From Burkholderiaceae bacterium (GTDB taxonomy: Bacteria; Pseudomonadota; Gammaproteobacteria; Burkholderiales; Burkholderiaceae_C), in assembly GCA_023954035.1 (NCBI GenBank), contig JAMLIT010000025.1, positions 1 to 53,506 of the forward strand: a stretch of DNA of 53,506 bases, given 5' to 3'. Shown in pieces: positions 14,441 through 22,812 of the stretch. Positions within the stretch are counted from its first letter, which is position 1; every line of letters begins with the position of its first letter. Made by a program: the position numbers and the translations under genes. The notes below the pieces were generated by a model that saw nothing but the letters and a program-made list of their open reading frames with translations, was not told the DNA's origin and ran no database searches.

Positions 14441-15604
14441 TTATTTCATGAGCCGGCCGGTGCTGCCGATCACGGTGACTTCCACGCTGCGCGAGCCGAT
14501 GCGGTTGGTCGGCGAATAGCTGACCACAAGGCCGCCCAGATCCCATTTTTGCAGCGACTCGAGCGCCTTGGTCACCCGCTCACGCGTGGGCGCAGGCCCG
14601 GCGCGGCGCAGCGCTTCCACCAGCACCTTGGCGCCCAGAAATTCCTCGAAACTGGTGTAGTTCACTTCGGCGCCAGGGGCGTACTTGGCCAGCAATTGCT
14701 GGTATTCGCGCACGACCGGCAGCTTGGGCTGGTACGGAAACGGCACCACCTGGCTGATGCCCAGGCCATGGGCGTTTTCCAGACCCGCCAAGCGCACGAT
14801 CTCGGCGGGGTTGACCACCGAGATGTTGTAAAGCTGAGCCCCGCCGCCTGCCTCGCGGTACTTCTTGATGAACGCTGCCGCGGGCTTGTTCACCGCGATC
14901 ATGATGACCGCGTGCACCTGTGCGGCCACGATGGTCTTGACGGCGGCGGCGACGTCGTCTGTGTTGCGCGGGTAGCTGGCCTGGGCCACCAGCTGCAGCT
15001 TGCGCCGGGCCAGCGCGGCCTGCACGCCCTCCAGTCCCGATTGGCCAAAACCGTCGTCCTGGTACATCACCGCGATGCGGTTCATGCCCAGCGTGGTGAG
15101 TTGCTGCACCATGTGCTCGGCCTCATCCACATAGCCGGCGCGCACATGGAATATCCAGGGGTTGAACGGCGAGCGCAGCGATTCGCCGCCGGTGTAGGGC
15201 GCCACCAGCGCCGCGCCCCCTTCGGCCAGCACGCCGTCCTTGAGCAATTGGGTGATGTTGGCCGTGCCGGCAAAGCCAAACAACGCCACAACCTCAGGCC
15301 GGGCCAGCAGCTCGCGGGTCCGGCTGACCGTCTTGGCAACGTCGTAGCCGTCGTCCACCACCAGCTGGTGCAGCGTGGCGCCATGCACGCCGCCCTGTGC
15401 ATTGACGGCGTCAAAATAGATCTTTCCGCCCAGCACCATTTGCTCGCCGGTGCTGGCGAGCACGCCGGTCAGCGGCGCGACCTGCCCGATGACGACCTCC
15501 GCCGCATGCAGCGGGCCCAGGGCACACAAAGCGGCCGCCGCCAACGCCCTGACCGATCCGCTGCGCAGCGCAGCCAAAGCGCGAGTCAAAAACCAAAACT
15601 TCAT
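14441..15604 (-). CDS. Periplasmic ligand-binding protein, branched-chain amino-acid type (second copy)
   Basis: This 387-residue protein has a signal peptide (MKFWFLTRALAALRSG... cleaved near LHA-AE) and a Peripla_BP_6 fold: VVIGQVAPLTGVLASTGEQM, then VALFGFAGTANITQLL, and AVMYQDDGFGQSGLEGVQAA. It delivers a ligand to the inner-membrane LivHM-type permease encoded upstream. It is only distantly similar to the other binding protein of this locus (21475-22662), so the transporter may accept two classes of ligand. AGGAGGCGTC precedes the ATG. Confidence 0.9.
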   Translation of the reverse strand: MKFWFLTRALAALRSGSVRALAAAALCALGPLHAAEVVIGQVAPLTGVLASTGEQMVLGGKIYFDAVNAQGGVHGATLHQLVVDDGYDVAKTVSRTRELLARPEVVALFGFAGTANITQLLKDGVLAEGGAALVAPYTGGESLRSPFNPWIFHVRAGYVDEAEHMVQQLTTLGMNRIAVMYQDDGFGQSGLEGVQAALARRKLQLVAQASYPRNTDDVAAAVKTIVAAQVHAVIMIAVNKPAAAFIKKYREAGGGAQLYNISVVNPAEIVRLAGLENAHGLGISQVVPFPYQPKLPVVREYQQLLAKYAPGAEVNYTSFEEFLGAKVLVEALRRAGPAPTRERVTKALESLQKWDLGGLVVSYSPTNRIGSRSVEVTVIGSTGRLMK

Positions 15605-15690
15605 GACGCCTCCTGTCGACAAGGGACTCTTTGCGGTGTCTGGGCCCTCGTGCGCCGCCGCGAGGCCGGCGCGCGAGGGCGGCCGGAAAA

Positions 15691-17448
15691 TCACTCCACG
15701 CGGATGCTCTTGGCCGTGGGCGTTGCGTCGAACACCAAGGTGCTCGGCCAGACGGGCCAGGCGACGCCGAGTGCGGCGTTGTTCGGGTCACCGCTGCGCG
15801 CGAAGCTGCCCAGGGTCTGCATCATTGCGGCCGACAGCGTCTCGCGGCCAGGCCGGTTCGCGGTGTTGAACCAGACGTTGCCAAACAGAGAAGGGCCGAA
15901 GTTGCCGAAGACGAAGGGCAGGTCCACCACGTGGACCGCGCCATAGATGGCGTTCCAGGGCGCGGGCTGCTCGTCCCAGTCGAAGCGGTAGTACCAGACG
16001 TTTTCCTGCCGCGTCTTGAGCGCGTTGAGCACGCTGTCGCGGCTGTTGAGAAAGAAGATGCGGTTGAGCGTTTCGGCGCGCGCGGTAAAGCCCGTGGTGG
16101 GCGCATCAACGGGCAGGTAGGACGGGGCAATCCATTCCTCCACCGTAGTCTGCGGGGCGGCGTCGGGCTGGTAGCCCAAGTGGTTGGCGAAGAGCTGTGC
16201 GTCGCTCACCAGGCGCGCATTGCCCGTGCCGCCCACCAGCGGCAGAAAGGCCGAGAACAGCTTGCCCTCGTCGCGCGTGTTGCCCGCCAGCACCGGCACT
16301 TTAAGGTAATTGCCTGCGCCAATGGCGGCAATCGGGTCGGAGGCCACCACCGTGCCGTCCGGAATGGGGCCCGAGCCGGCCAGGCCGGCGGCGGCCAGGC
16401 GCGTGAGCAGCACGCCCAGCAGCTGCGCCGGCGTCTTGCTGCGCAAATACGCTGCCACCTGGGCCTGGCTCCAACCTGCCAGGTAGGCCTGCGCAGCGGC
16501 TGCGTCGCTGGCAAGTCCTTCGGCGATGACGAGGTTTTGCACCAGCGCATTGCCCTGCGCCAGCGCCACGGCCGCCGTGTTGAGCGTGGGCAGGCTGCCT
16601 GGGGGCAGGTTGCTGGCCATGGAAATGCCGCCCGACAGAGGCACGACCCGGTGGAACAACTGCGGTTTGGCCGCCACCATCTGCGGCGAAGTCTGCAGCG
16701 CCCAGACGTTGATCGCCCCGGCCGACTGGCCCATGATGGTCACGTTGTCTGGGTTGCCGCCGAAGGCCGAGGCGTTGCCGCGCACGAACTGCAGTGCCTT
16801 GACGCTGTCGAGCAGGGCGAAGTTGCCGGAATCGGCCAAAGCATTGCCCGTCTTGAGCTGCGGCACGTTCAGGAAGCCGAAAATGCCCAGGCGGAAGTTG
16901 GACGTGACGACGATGGCGTTGGCGCTCTTGGCCAGCTGTGCACCGTCGTACACCGGGTCGGCCGTGTAGCCCGAGACGTTGCTGCCACCGTGGAAGAACA
17001 CGATCACCGGCAGGTTCTTTTCCTCCGTCGCAGGCCTCCAGATGTTCAGGTACAGGCAGTCCTCGCTGCCCACAGCCTGGTTGAGCGTGGTGCCGATGGT
17101 GGCGTCGTAGCGGTTGTTCGCGCCCGGGCCGTAGATGCGGCCGTACTGCGCGCACGCGGGGCCGAACGCGGTCGCCGCCCGGGTCGTGGTCCATGCGGTC
17201 GCGTCCTGCGGCGCCTGCCAGCGCAAGTCACCCACGGGCGGTTGGGCGAAAGGGATTCCTTTCCAGGCGTAGGTGCCGGGCGCGGAGCCTGCCACGCCCT
17301 GCACCTCGCCCAGAGCCGTTTTGCGCAGCAGCGGATCGTCTCCCGACGAGCCGCCGCATGCAGCCAGCAGCAGCGCCAGGGCCAGCGGAGCCGCGCGCGC
17401 GCAGCGGCGTACGCCGGACCAGGACAAACACTCGATAGCAGTCATCAT
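15691..17448 (-). CDS. Type-B carboxylesterase lipoprotein
   Basis: This 585-residue protein has a lipoprotein signal (LALALLLAACGG, cysteine near residue 31) and a full carboxylesterase type-B domain. The nucleophile motif is GQSAGAINVW, where Gln replaces the usual Glu of GESAG. The catalytic acid is in NTRDEGKLF and the His in GAVHVVDLPFVFGN. It would hydrolyse ester substrates at the outer surface or in the periplasm. It sits between the permease gene and the second binding protein, so its product is probably imported by this transporter. AAGGAG lies just before two adjacent ATGs (17448, 17445). Confidence 0.9.
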   Translation of the reverse strand: MMTAIECLSWSGVRRCARAAPLALALLLAACGGSSGDDPLLRKTALGEVQGVAGSAPGTYAWKGIPFAQPPVGDLRWQAPQDATAWTTTRAATAFGPACAQYGRIYGPGANNRYDATIGTTLNQAVGSEDCLYLNIWRPATEEKNLPVIVFFHGGSNVSGYTADPVYDGAQLAKSANAIVVTSNFRLGIFGFLNVPQLKTGNALADSGNFALLDSVKALQFVRGNASAFGGNPDNVTIMGQSAGAINVWALQTSPQMVAAKPQLFHRVVPLSGGISMASNLPPGSLPTLNTAAVALAQGNALVQNLVIAEGLASDAAAAQAYLAGWSQAQVAAYLRSKTPAQLLGVLLTRLAAAGLAGSGPIPDGTVVASDPIAAIGAGNYLKVPVLAGNTRDEGKLFSAFLPLVGGTGNARLVSDAQLFANHLGYQPDAAPQTTVEEWIAPSYLPVDAPTTGFTARAETLNRIFFLNSRDSVLNALKTRQENVWYYRFDWDEQPAPWNAIYGAVHVVDLPFVFGNFGPSLFGNVWFNTANRPGRETLSAAMMQTLGSFARSGDPNNAALGVAWPVWPSTLVFDATPTAKSIRVE

Positions 17449-17502
17449 CGTCTCCTTGGTGGACAGTGGTTGGAATTGGACGAAAGCCAAGACAGGCAGC
17501 CT

Positions 17503-18576
17503 TCAGCCGCGGCGCCGCGCAGCGCCCGCGCGCAAGCGGCCGACCACGCCGGTAGGGAAGTAATAAACCGAGAGCACGAACAGCACGCCCAGCCACAGCA
17601 GCCAGCGGTCCGGCGAGAACAAGGTGGCGAGCCAGGGCAGACCGCTTGCCGCCTCGTTGCCCAGGCGCAGCAAATCCTGCAGGTAACTTTGTGCGATGAG
17701 AAACAGCACGGCGCCAATGGCTGCGCCGTAAATCGTTCCCATGCCGCCGATGACAACGATCAGCAGCACGTCGATCATGATTTCAAACGACAGCGAGGTG
17801 TCCGGCCCGTTGTAGCGCAGCCAGATCGCCAGCATGGAGCCCGCCAGGCAGGCGAACAGAGCGGAAAGCACCGAAGACAGCGTGCGATACACCACCACGC
17901 GGTAGCCAATGGCCTCAGCGCGGAACTCGTTTTCGCGAATCGCCTGCAGCACGCGGCCAAATGGTGAGTTGACGATGCGCAGCATCGCCAGCACCAACAC
18001 CACGGCCGCAACAAAGAGCAGGTAGTACGTCAGCAAGCGCCCATCCAGCGACGCGCCCAAAAAGGGCTCTTCCGCAAATTCGTGGCTGGGCGTGAGCAGT
18101 TCGGGCAGGCGAAAGCTCAGGCCGTCCTCGCCGCCGGTAATCTCGAACAGCTGTGAAGCCAGCGTCTGGAACGCCGCCGCCACGGCCAGCGTGATCATGG
18201 CAAAGAAGATGGCCCGCACCCGCAGCGAAAACAGCCCCACGGCAAGCGCGAGCACGAAGGACAGCGCAAGCGCCCCCAAGATGCCCACCGCCAGTGCATC
18301 CCAGCCGGCGCCCATGCGCGTGCTGGCCACCGCCACACCGTAAGCGCCGATGCCAAAAAACATGGTGTGCGCAAAGCTCACGATGCCGGTGTAGCCCAGC
18401 AGCAAGTCAAAGCTGGCCACCAGCACAACAAAGATCAGCACCTTGGCAGCCACCGAGAGCGCCTTGACGCCGGGAAACAGGAAGGGCGCGAACGCCAGAC
18501 CCAGAAAGATCGCGACCAGCACCACGGTCAGCACGCGGCTGCGCGGGAAATCGCCAGAGAGAATTCGGTTCAACAT
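17503..18576 (-). CDS. livM: Branched-chain amino-acid type ABC transporter permease, LivM family
   Basis: This 357-residue inner-membrane protein has the LivM pattern: GYTGIVSFAHTMFFGIGAYG near the first third, LPELLTP, the RENEFRAEAIGYRVVVYR coupling loop and a late IGGMGTIYGAAIGAV. It pairs with LivH to form the channel. It is 13 bases after livH in the same operon. The substrate is not fixed by sequence; the neighbouring esterase suggests acids released from esters. Confidence 0.92.
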   Translation of the reverse strand: MLNRILSGDFPRSRVLTVVLVAIFLGLAFAPFLFPGVKALSVAAKVLIFVVLVASFDLLLGYTGIVSFAHTMFFGIGAYGVAVASTRMGAGWDALAVGILGALALSFVLALAVGLFSLRVRAIFFAMITLAVAAAFQTLASQLFEITGGEDGLSFRLPELLTPSHEFAEEPFLGASLDGRLLTYYLLFVAAVVLVLAMLRIVNSPFGRVLQAIRENEFRAEAIGYRVVVYRTLSSVLSALFACLAGSMLAIWLRYNGPDTSLSFEIMIDVLLIVVIGGMGTIYGAAIGAVLFLIAQSYLQDLLRLGNEAASGLPWLATLFSPDRWLLWLGVLFVLSVYYFPTGVVGRLRAGAARRRG

Positions 18577-18589
18577 GGCAGACTCCCGT

Positions 18590-19573
18590 TCATCGGTTCG
18601 TCACGGGGTACACACCCTGGGGACGCCAGAGCAGAATGGCGACCATCAGCGCAATGTTGGAAAAAAGCGCCACCTTCGGCATCAGAAAACCGGTGTAGTT
18701 CGCCATCAGCCCCACCAGCAGCGCGCCAATCAGCGCCCCGCCCGTGCTGCCCAGCCCGCCGATGATGATGACGATGAAGATCAGCACGTTGACCTGCGCA
18801 CCCATCTGCGGAATCACGCTCTGCTGGTACAGGCCCCACATCACGCCGCCCAGGCCGGCAAGCGCGCTGCCGGCAACAAACACGCCAATGAACAAACGCC
18901 GGATGCGGTAGCCCAGCGACTCGACCATCTCGCGGTCCTGCACGCCGGCGCGGATCAAAAGGCCCACCTTGGTGCGCGCCAAGGTCCAGGCCAGGATGCC
19001 GAAGACCAGCAGGCCCACGACCACGGCAATGAGGCGGTATTTCTCGATGGCAGCGTCGCCGACGAAGAGCGAGCCTTGCATGCCAGCCGGCAGCGGCAGC
19101 GGAATCTGCGCCGGCCCCCAGATCATCTTGATGATTTCTTCACCGATGATCATTCCGCCCATGGTGATGAGAATCTGCTTCAGGTGCTGGCCATACACCG
19201 GCCGCACGATGAAACGCTCGAACGCCAGGCCCACGGCACCCGCCACCAGCATGGCAATCAGCATGGCAGGCACCACGGCCACCAGGTTGCGCCACAGCGC
19301 CTGCGAGCCGGTCCAGTCGCCCATGCTGCCCAGCACGCTGACGGCGACGAAGGCGCCCAGTGCAATGAACACGCCGTGGCCAAAGTTGAGCACGTCCATC
19401 AGGCCGAAGACCAGCGTCAGGCCCGAGGCGATGATGAAAATGATCATGCCCATCGCGAGGCCTGCCACGGTGAGCGTGAGCCAGGTGGAAGGCGATCCGA
19501 TAAAGGGCAGCACCGCCAGCACCAGCACGGGCACCAGGGCGAGCGGCTTCCAGTCGAGTTCGCGCCAATTCAT
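18590..19573 (-). CDS. livH: Branched-chain amino-acid type ABC transporter permease, LivH family
   Basis: This 327-residue inner-membrane protein has the LivH motifs GLMDVLNFGHGVFIALGAFV and VQDREMVESLGYRIRR, plus a C-terminal GGLGSTGGALIGALLVGL. Together with LivM it forms the transmembrane part of the importer. A palindromic repeat separates it from livF upstream, the only sizeable gap (about 90 bases) in this part of the operon. GGAGGTGCAGC precedes the ATG. Confidence 0.92.
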   Translation of the reverse strand: MNWRELDWKPLALVPVLVLAVLPFIGSPSTWLTLTVAGLAMGMIIFIIASGLTLVFGLMDVLNFGHGVFIALGAFVAVSVLGSMGDWTGSQALWRNLVAVVPAMLIAMLVAGAVGLAFERFIVRPVYGQHLKQILITMGGMIIGEEIIKMIWGPAQIPLPLPAGMQGSLFVGDAAIEKYRLIAVVVGLLVFGILAWTLARTKVGLLIRAGVQDREMVESLGYRIRRLFIGVFVAGSALAGLGGVMWGLYQQSVIPQMGAQVNVLIFIVIIIGGLGSTGGALIGALLVGLMANYTGFLMPKVALFSNIALMVAILLWRPQGVYPVTNR

Positions 19574-19612
19574 GCTGCACCTCCAGCGAATGAACGCTTC
19601 ACTATTGATTTC

Positions 19613-19648
19613 ATAGCTGCAAGCGCAGACGCAATAAGCGCTAGAGGC
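19613..19648 (-). repeat. Dispersed palindromic repeat, copy A (intergenic)
   Basis: This is a 36-base core, read on the minus strand as GCCTCTAGCGCTTAT, seven variable bases, then a second half ending CAGCTAT. It lies between livF and livH. Flanking AT-rich bases extend it to about 60 bases (19605-19665). Confidence 0.85.
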
Positions 19649-19664
19649 CTAAAAGTATTGAAAT

Positions 19665-20417
19665 TCATAGCGCCAACCCCAGCAGCGAGCGCTGCAGTGC
19701 CTCGTCCTGCGCCAGCGCCGCCATGCGCCCGGCGTGCACGACAACGCCGTTGTCCATGACCGCCACGTTGTCGCCCAGGCGCTTGGCGAAGTGGATGTTC
19801 TGCTCGACCAGCAAAATCGTGACGCCGCGCTTTTTGAGCTGATCGAACGCGTCGATCATGTTGTTGATGATGGCGGGCGCCAGTCCCTTGCTGGGCTCGT
19901 CCACGATGAGCAGTTCGCGGGGCTCGACGATGGCGCGTGCCACCGCCAGCATTTGTTTCTGCCCGCCCGAGAGCTTGCCGGCTGGGTGGTTCCAGAACTT
20001 CTCCACCGCAGGAAACAGCCGGAAGATCCAGGCCAGACGCTCGGCGTCGATTTGGGCGGCGGTGCGCGCGCTGCGTGCGGCAAGCACCATGTTTTCCCTG
20101 ACCGTCAGGTCTCCAAAGATGCCCATGGTTTCGGGCACATAGGCGATGCCGAACCCGGCAATCTGCGGCGTGGCCAGGCGCGTGATGTCCTGCCCCGCGA
20201 ACTTCACCGTGCCCTGGGACGCGCGCCACAGTCCCATGACGGTGCGCAGCGTTGTCGTCTTGCCCGCGCCATTGCGCCCGAGCAGCATGGTGACTTCGCC
20301 ACGCGGCACCGTCAGGTCGACGCCGTGCAGGATGTGGTACGCCGCGATGTGCGTGTGCACACCGGAGAGTTCGAGCAGCGGCGCGGCACTGTCGGTGTGG
20401 GCAGTTGCAGTGGTCAT
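19665..20417 (-). CDS. livF: ABC transporter ATP-binding protein, LivF family
   Basis: This 250-residue ATPase has Walker A GRNGAGKTTTLRTVMG, signature KLSGGQKQMLAVARA, Walker B LLIVDEPSKGLAP and the H-loop region LLVEQN. It powers the LivHM importer as a heterodimer with LivG. Its start overlaps the livG stop by four bases. Its stop lies against a copy of the dispersed palindrome. Confidence 0.94.
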   Translation of the reverse strand: MTTATAHTDSAAPLLELSGVHTHIAAYHILHGVDLTVPRGEVTMLLGRNGAGKTTTLRTVMGLWRASQGTVKFAGQDITRLATPQIAGFGIAYVPETMGIFGDLTVRENMVLAARSARTAAQIDAERLAWIFRLFPAVEKFWNHPAGKLSGGQKQMLAVARAIVEPRELLIVDEPSKGLAPAIINNMIDAFDQLKKRGVTILLVEQNIHFAKRLGDNVAVMDNGVVVHAGRMAALAQDEALQRSLLGLAL

Positions 20418-21181
20418 GCTGCTTCCTCCTGCACCACGCCCAAGTAGGCTTCCTGCACCACGGGCGAGGCAATCACTTCGGCGGGCGCCCCGTCGGCCAC
20501 CAGCGTGCCGTTGGTGAGCACGATGATGCGGTCGGCCAGTTCGCGCACCACATCCATCTTGTGCTCCACCAGCAGGATGATCTTGGTTTGGTCTTTCTTC
20601 AGCTCGCGGATCAGGTTCAGGATCACGGGCGCCTCGTCGTGGCTCATGCCGGCCGTGGGTTCGTCAAACATGTAGACCTGCGGCTCCAGCGCCATCAAGA
20701 GTGCCACTTCGAGCTTGCGCTGGTCGCCGTGCGGCAAGCTGGCTACAGGCGTGTCGGCGCGATCGCGAAGTGACACGCTGGCAAGGATGGCGTCGGCCTT
20801 GGCGATGAGGTCGGCGTGGTCGCTCCAGATGCTCCAGAGGTTGAGGCCGCGCCGGTGCTTGCCCTGCTGGGTAGCCTGCACCGCCAGGCGCACGTTTTCC
20901 TGCACAGTCAGTTGGGGGAACAGATTGGTCAGCTGAAATGCCCGGCCCAGACCGGCCCGCGCACGTTCTGGCACCGACAGACCCGAGAGTTCGCGCCCAC
21001 CCAGCAGAACCTGCCCCTTGGACGCCTTGAGCTGCCCGGAAATCAGGTTGAAGTAGGTCGTCTTGCCCGCCCCGTTCGGGCCGACGATGGCGGTCAGCGT
21101 ACCGGGCGCGAAGGCGCAGCTCACCGCATTGACGGCCACGTGGCCGCCAAAGCGGATGGTCAGGTCTCGGGTTTCAAGCAT
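20414..21181 (-). CDS. livG: ABC transporter ATP-binding protein, LivG family
   Basis: This 255-residue ATPase has Walker A GPNGAGKTTYFNLISG, the LivG-specific GRAFQLTNLFPQLTVQENV, signature SLPHGDQRKLEVALLMA and Walker B VYMFDEPTAGMS. It pairs with LivF. It is separated from livK by about 290 bases of hairpin-rich spacer, so expression of livK may exceed that of the downstream genes. Confidence 0.94.
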   Translation of the reverse strand: MLETRDLTIRFGGHVAVNAVSCAFAPGTLTAIVGPNGAGKTTYFNLISGQLKASKGQVLLGGRELSGLSVPERARAGLGRAFQLTNLFPQLTVQENVRLAVQATQQGKHRRGLNLWSIWSDHADLIAKADAILASVSLRDRADTPVASLPHGDQRKLEVALLMALEPQVYMFDEPTAGMSHDEAPVILNLIRELKKDQTKIILLVEHKMDVVRELADRIIVLTNGTLVADGAPAEVIASPVVQEAYLGVVQEEAA

Positions 21182-21205
21182 GGCGCTGAAATTTAGGCAA
21201 AAAGT

Positions 21206-21241
21206 GGCTCTAGCGCTTGCTACGTAAGCGCTTGGAGCTAT
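21206..21241 (+). repeat. Dispersed palindromic repeat, copy B (intergenic)
   Basis: A 36-base core, GGCTCTAGCGCTTGC followed by six bases and then AGCGCTTGGAGCTAT, lies 25 bases upstream of livG. Its two halves pair around AGCGCTT/AAGCGCT. Confidence 0.85.
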
Positions 21242-21269
21242 GAAAAAAGTAACAATCGAGCGCTACGAC

Positions 21270-21470
21270 AAAGCCGGCTACGGCCTAGGCCAGCGGACGC
21301 CGCGCAAGGGCCGCCCCGCCGCGCTGGCGTCGTCCCCCTTCCCGCAACGCGCAGCGTTGCGAGAGAAGGGGCTGAGGGCCGCAGCTCCAAGCCTGCCTGC
21401 GCAGGCTTGGACGGCTCCGAAGGGCTTGCGCCTCTGGCGCTTGCTCGGAGCGGCAAAGCCGCTCAGGGGG
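21270..21470 (-). other. Hairpin-rich spacer between livK and livG
   Basis: About 200 bases hold at least four inverted repeats in a row: GCAACGC/GCGTTGC inside CCCTTC/GAAGGG (about 21338-21371); AAGCCTGC/GCAGGCTT (21389-21408); CTCCGAAG...CTCGGAG around GCGCC/GGCGC; and GCGGC/GCCGC. No gene resemblance. It could act as an mRNA-stabilising or attenuating barrier between livK and the rest of the operon. Confidence 0.6.
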
Positions 21471-21474
21471 ATGC

Positions 21475-22662
21475 TCACCGGTTGTTCCGGATCGGAATGT
21501 CCATTTCTTCGGGCTTGATCTCGTGCACCAGCTCGGGCACGCCCCAGGCAAACGCCGGATCGTTCTTGATCTTGAAGTGGTACATGCTTTGCATCGCCTG
21601 ATGGTCTTCCTTGCGGAAGGTCATCTTGCCCTTGGGCGTGTCGAAGCTCATGCCTTCCATGGTCTTGATGAGCTTGTTGGTGCCGGTGTCGCCATTCGTC
21701 TTCTTGAGCGCCGTCACCAGCGCCATGGCTGCCGAGAAGCCGCCTGCGGTAAAGAAGTCTGGCGGCGTCTTGAACTCTTTGTAGTGCGCGGTCACCAAGG
21801 CGTCGTTCACGGCGTTCTTTGGAATGCCGAAGTAGTAGTAGGTCGCGCCTTCCATACCGGGGAAGTTCTTGTAGCTCGCCATGGCGGGGAGAATGTTGCC
21901 GCCGGTGAAGACGTCGATGCCATAGCGCTTCTTCAGGTCTTGCGCAGCCAGGGCGTTGAACGGAGGCGTGCCACCGGCCCAGATCACCTCAATCGCCTTC
22001 TTGCCCGGCTTGTCCTTGAGTGCATCGACGATGCGCTGAATACCGGCGGTGAAGTCGGTGGTGTTCTGTGGCAGGTATTCCTCGTGCCCGATCTTGGCGT
22101 GCTTCAGGTTGGCCTTGAAAGCCTTCACACCGTCGCGGCCAAACGCGTAGTCCTGTGCCAGCGTGGCCACGGTCACACCATCCTTGTCCATCGCCACGGC
22201 GTTGCTGATGGCATCCTGGCTGGAGTTGCGGCCGGTGCGGAAGATGTATTTGTTCCACTTGTCGCCAGTGATCGAATCGGCCACAGCGGGCTCAACCAGC
22301 AAAATTTTCTTGTATTCCTCGGCGACGGGCAGCATGGCCAGCGCGACGCCCGATGAGGTGGGACCGACGGCGATGTCGGCCTTGTCGTCTGCGTAGGCAG
22401 CTGCCAGCAGGCTCTTGCCCAGGTCGGGCTTGCCCTGGTCGTCGCGCTCAATCAACACCAGCTTCTTGCCCGCCACCATCATGGTGCCGCCGGTGGCGTA
22501 CTCCAGGCCCATCATCAGGCCGGTCTGGGTCTGCTTGCCATAGGCTTCGAGCGGACCCGTCTTGCTGTAGACGTGGGCGATGCGGATTTCTTCGGCCGCA
22601 AAAGCGGATACAGATACCGTGGCGGCGAGGGCCGCGAGTGCGGTGAAGGTGCGACGATGCAT
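21475..22662 (-). CDS. livK: Periplasmic ligand-binding protein of the liv-type transporter (first copy)
   Basis: This 395-residue protein has a Sec signal peptide (MHRRTFTALAALAATVSVSA, cleaved at AFA-AE) and a Peripla_BP_6 domain: IRIAHVYSKTGPLEAYGKQT, then DIAVGPTSSGVALAMLP, and the C-terminal EMDIPIRN. It captures the substrate for LivHMFG. It is the first gene of the operon, behind a sigma-54 promoter and a large dyad. AGGAGGCATTCC gives a strong ribosome site. Confidence 0.93.
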   Translation of the reverse strand: MHRRTFTALAALAATVSVSAFAAEEIRIAHVYSKTGPLEAYGKQTQTGLMMGLEYATGGTMMVAGKKLVLIERDDQGKPDLGKSLLAAAYADDKADIAVGPTSSGVALAMLPVAEEYKKILLVEPAVADSITGDKWNKYIFRTGRNSSQDAISNAVAMDKDGVTVATLAQDYAFGRDGVKAFKANLKHAKIGHEEYLPQNTTDFTAGIQRIVDALKDKPGKKAIEVIWAGGTPPFNALAAQDLKKRYGIDVFTGGNILPAMASYKNFPGMEGATYYYFGIPKNAVNDALVTAHYKEFKTPPDFFTAGGFSAAMALVTALKKTNGDTGTNKLIKTMEGMSFDTPKGKMTFRKEDHQAMQSMYHFKIKNDPAFAWGVPELVHEIKPEEMDIPIRNNR

Positions 22663-22693
22663 GGAATGCCTCCTGTTGTGATGCAGGCATTGA

Positions 22694-22711
22694 TTGCACG
22701 GACCGTGCCAA
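22694..22711 (-). promoter_or_regulatory. Sigma-54 promoter of the liv-type operon
   Basis: On the minus strand TTGGCACGGTCCGTGCAA matches the -24/-12 consensus: TGGCAC, five bases, then GTGC, with GG and GC exactly spaced. It ends about 30 bases before the livK ATG. An activator of the matching class is encoded immediately upstream. Confidence 0.85.
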
Positions 22712-22757
22712 CTCGCAAGCTATTGATTCATAAGCAATCCCTGTGCCGTCAGAATGC

Positions 22758-22803
22758 AAACGTATATTTTTCAGACAATCAATTGTCTGAAAAATAGACG
22801 TTT
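22758..22803. promoter_or_regulatory. 46-bp dyad, probable enhancer for the sigma-54 activator
   Basis: Two 22-base arms pair with one mismatch around a two-base centre (CA). The inner part, TTTTTCAGACAAT and ATTGTCTGAAAAA, is perfect. A further TGTCTGAC half-site abuts it at 22803-22810. It lies about 50 bases upstream of the -24 element, between activator gene and operon, where an upstream activating sequence is expected. It could also fold as a terminator-like hairpin after the activator gene. Confidence 0.8.
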
Positions 22804-22812
22804 GTCTGACAT

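Noticed and set aside
15631-17967. 778-residue plus-strand open frame
   Set aside because: Antisense to the carboxylesterase and the start of livM; no motifs, and the opposite strand has clear families.
18443-19759. 438-residue plus-strand open frame
   Set aside because: Antisense to livM/livH; His/Gln-rich artefact.
22713-22735. Possible ninth copy of the palindromic element upstream of livK
   Set aside because: It has AGCTAT but lacks the GCGC block at the required distance and the paired half.
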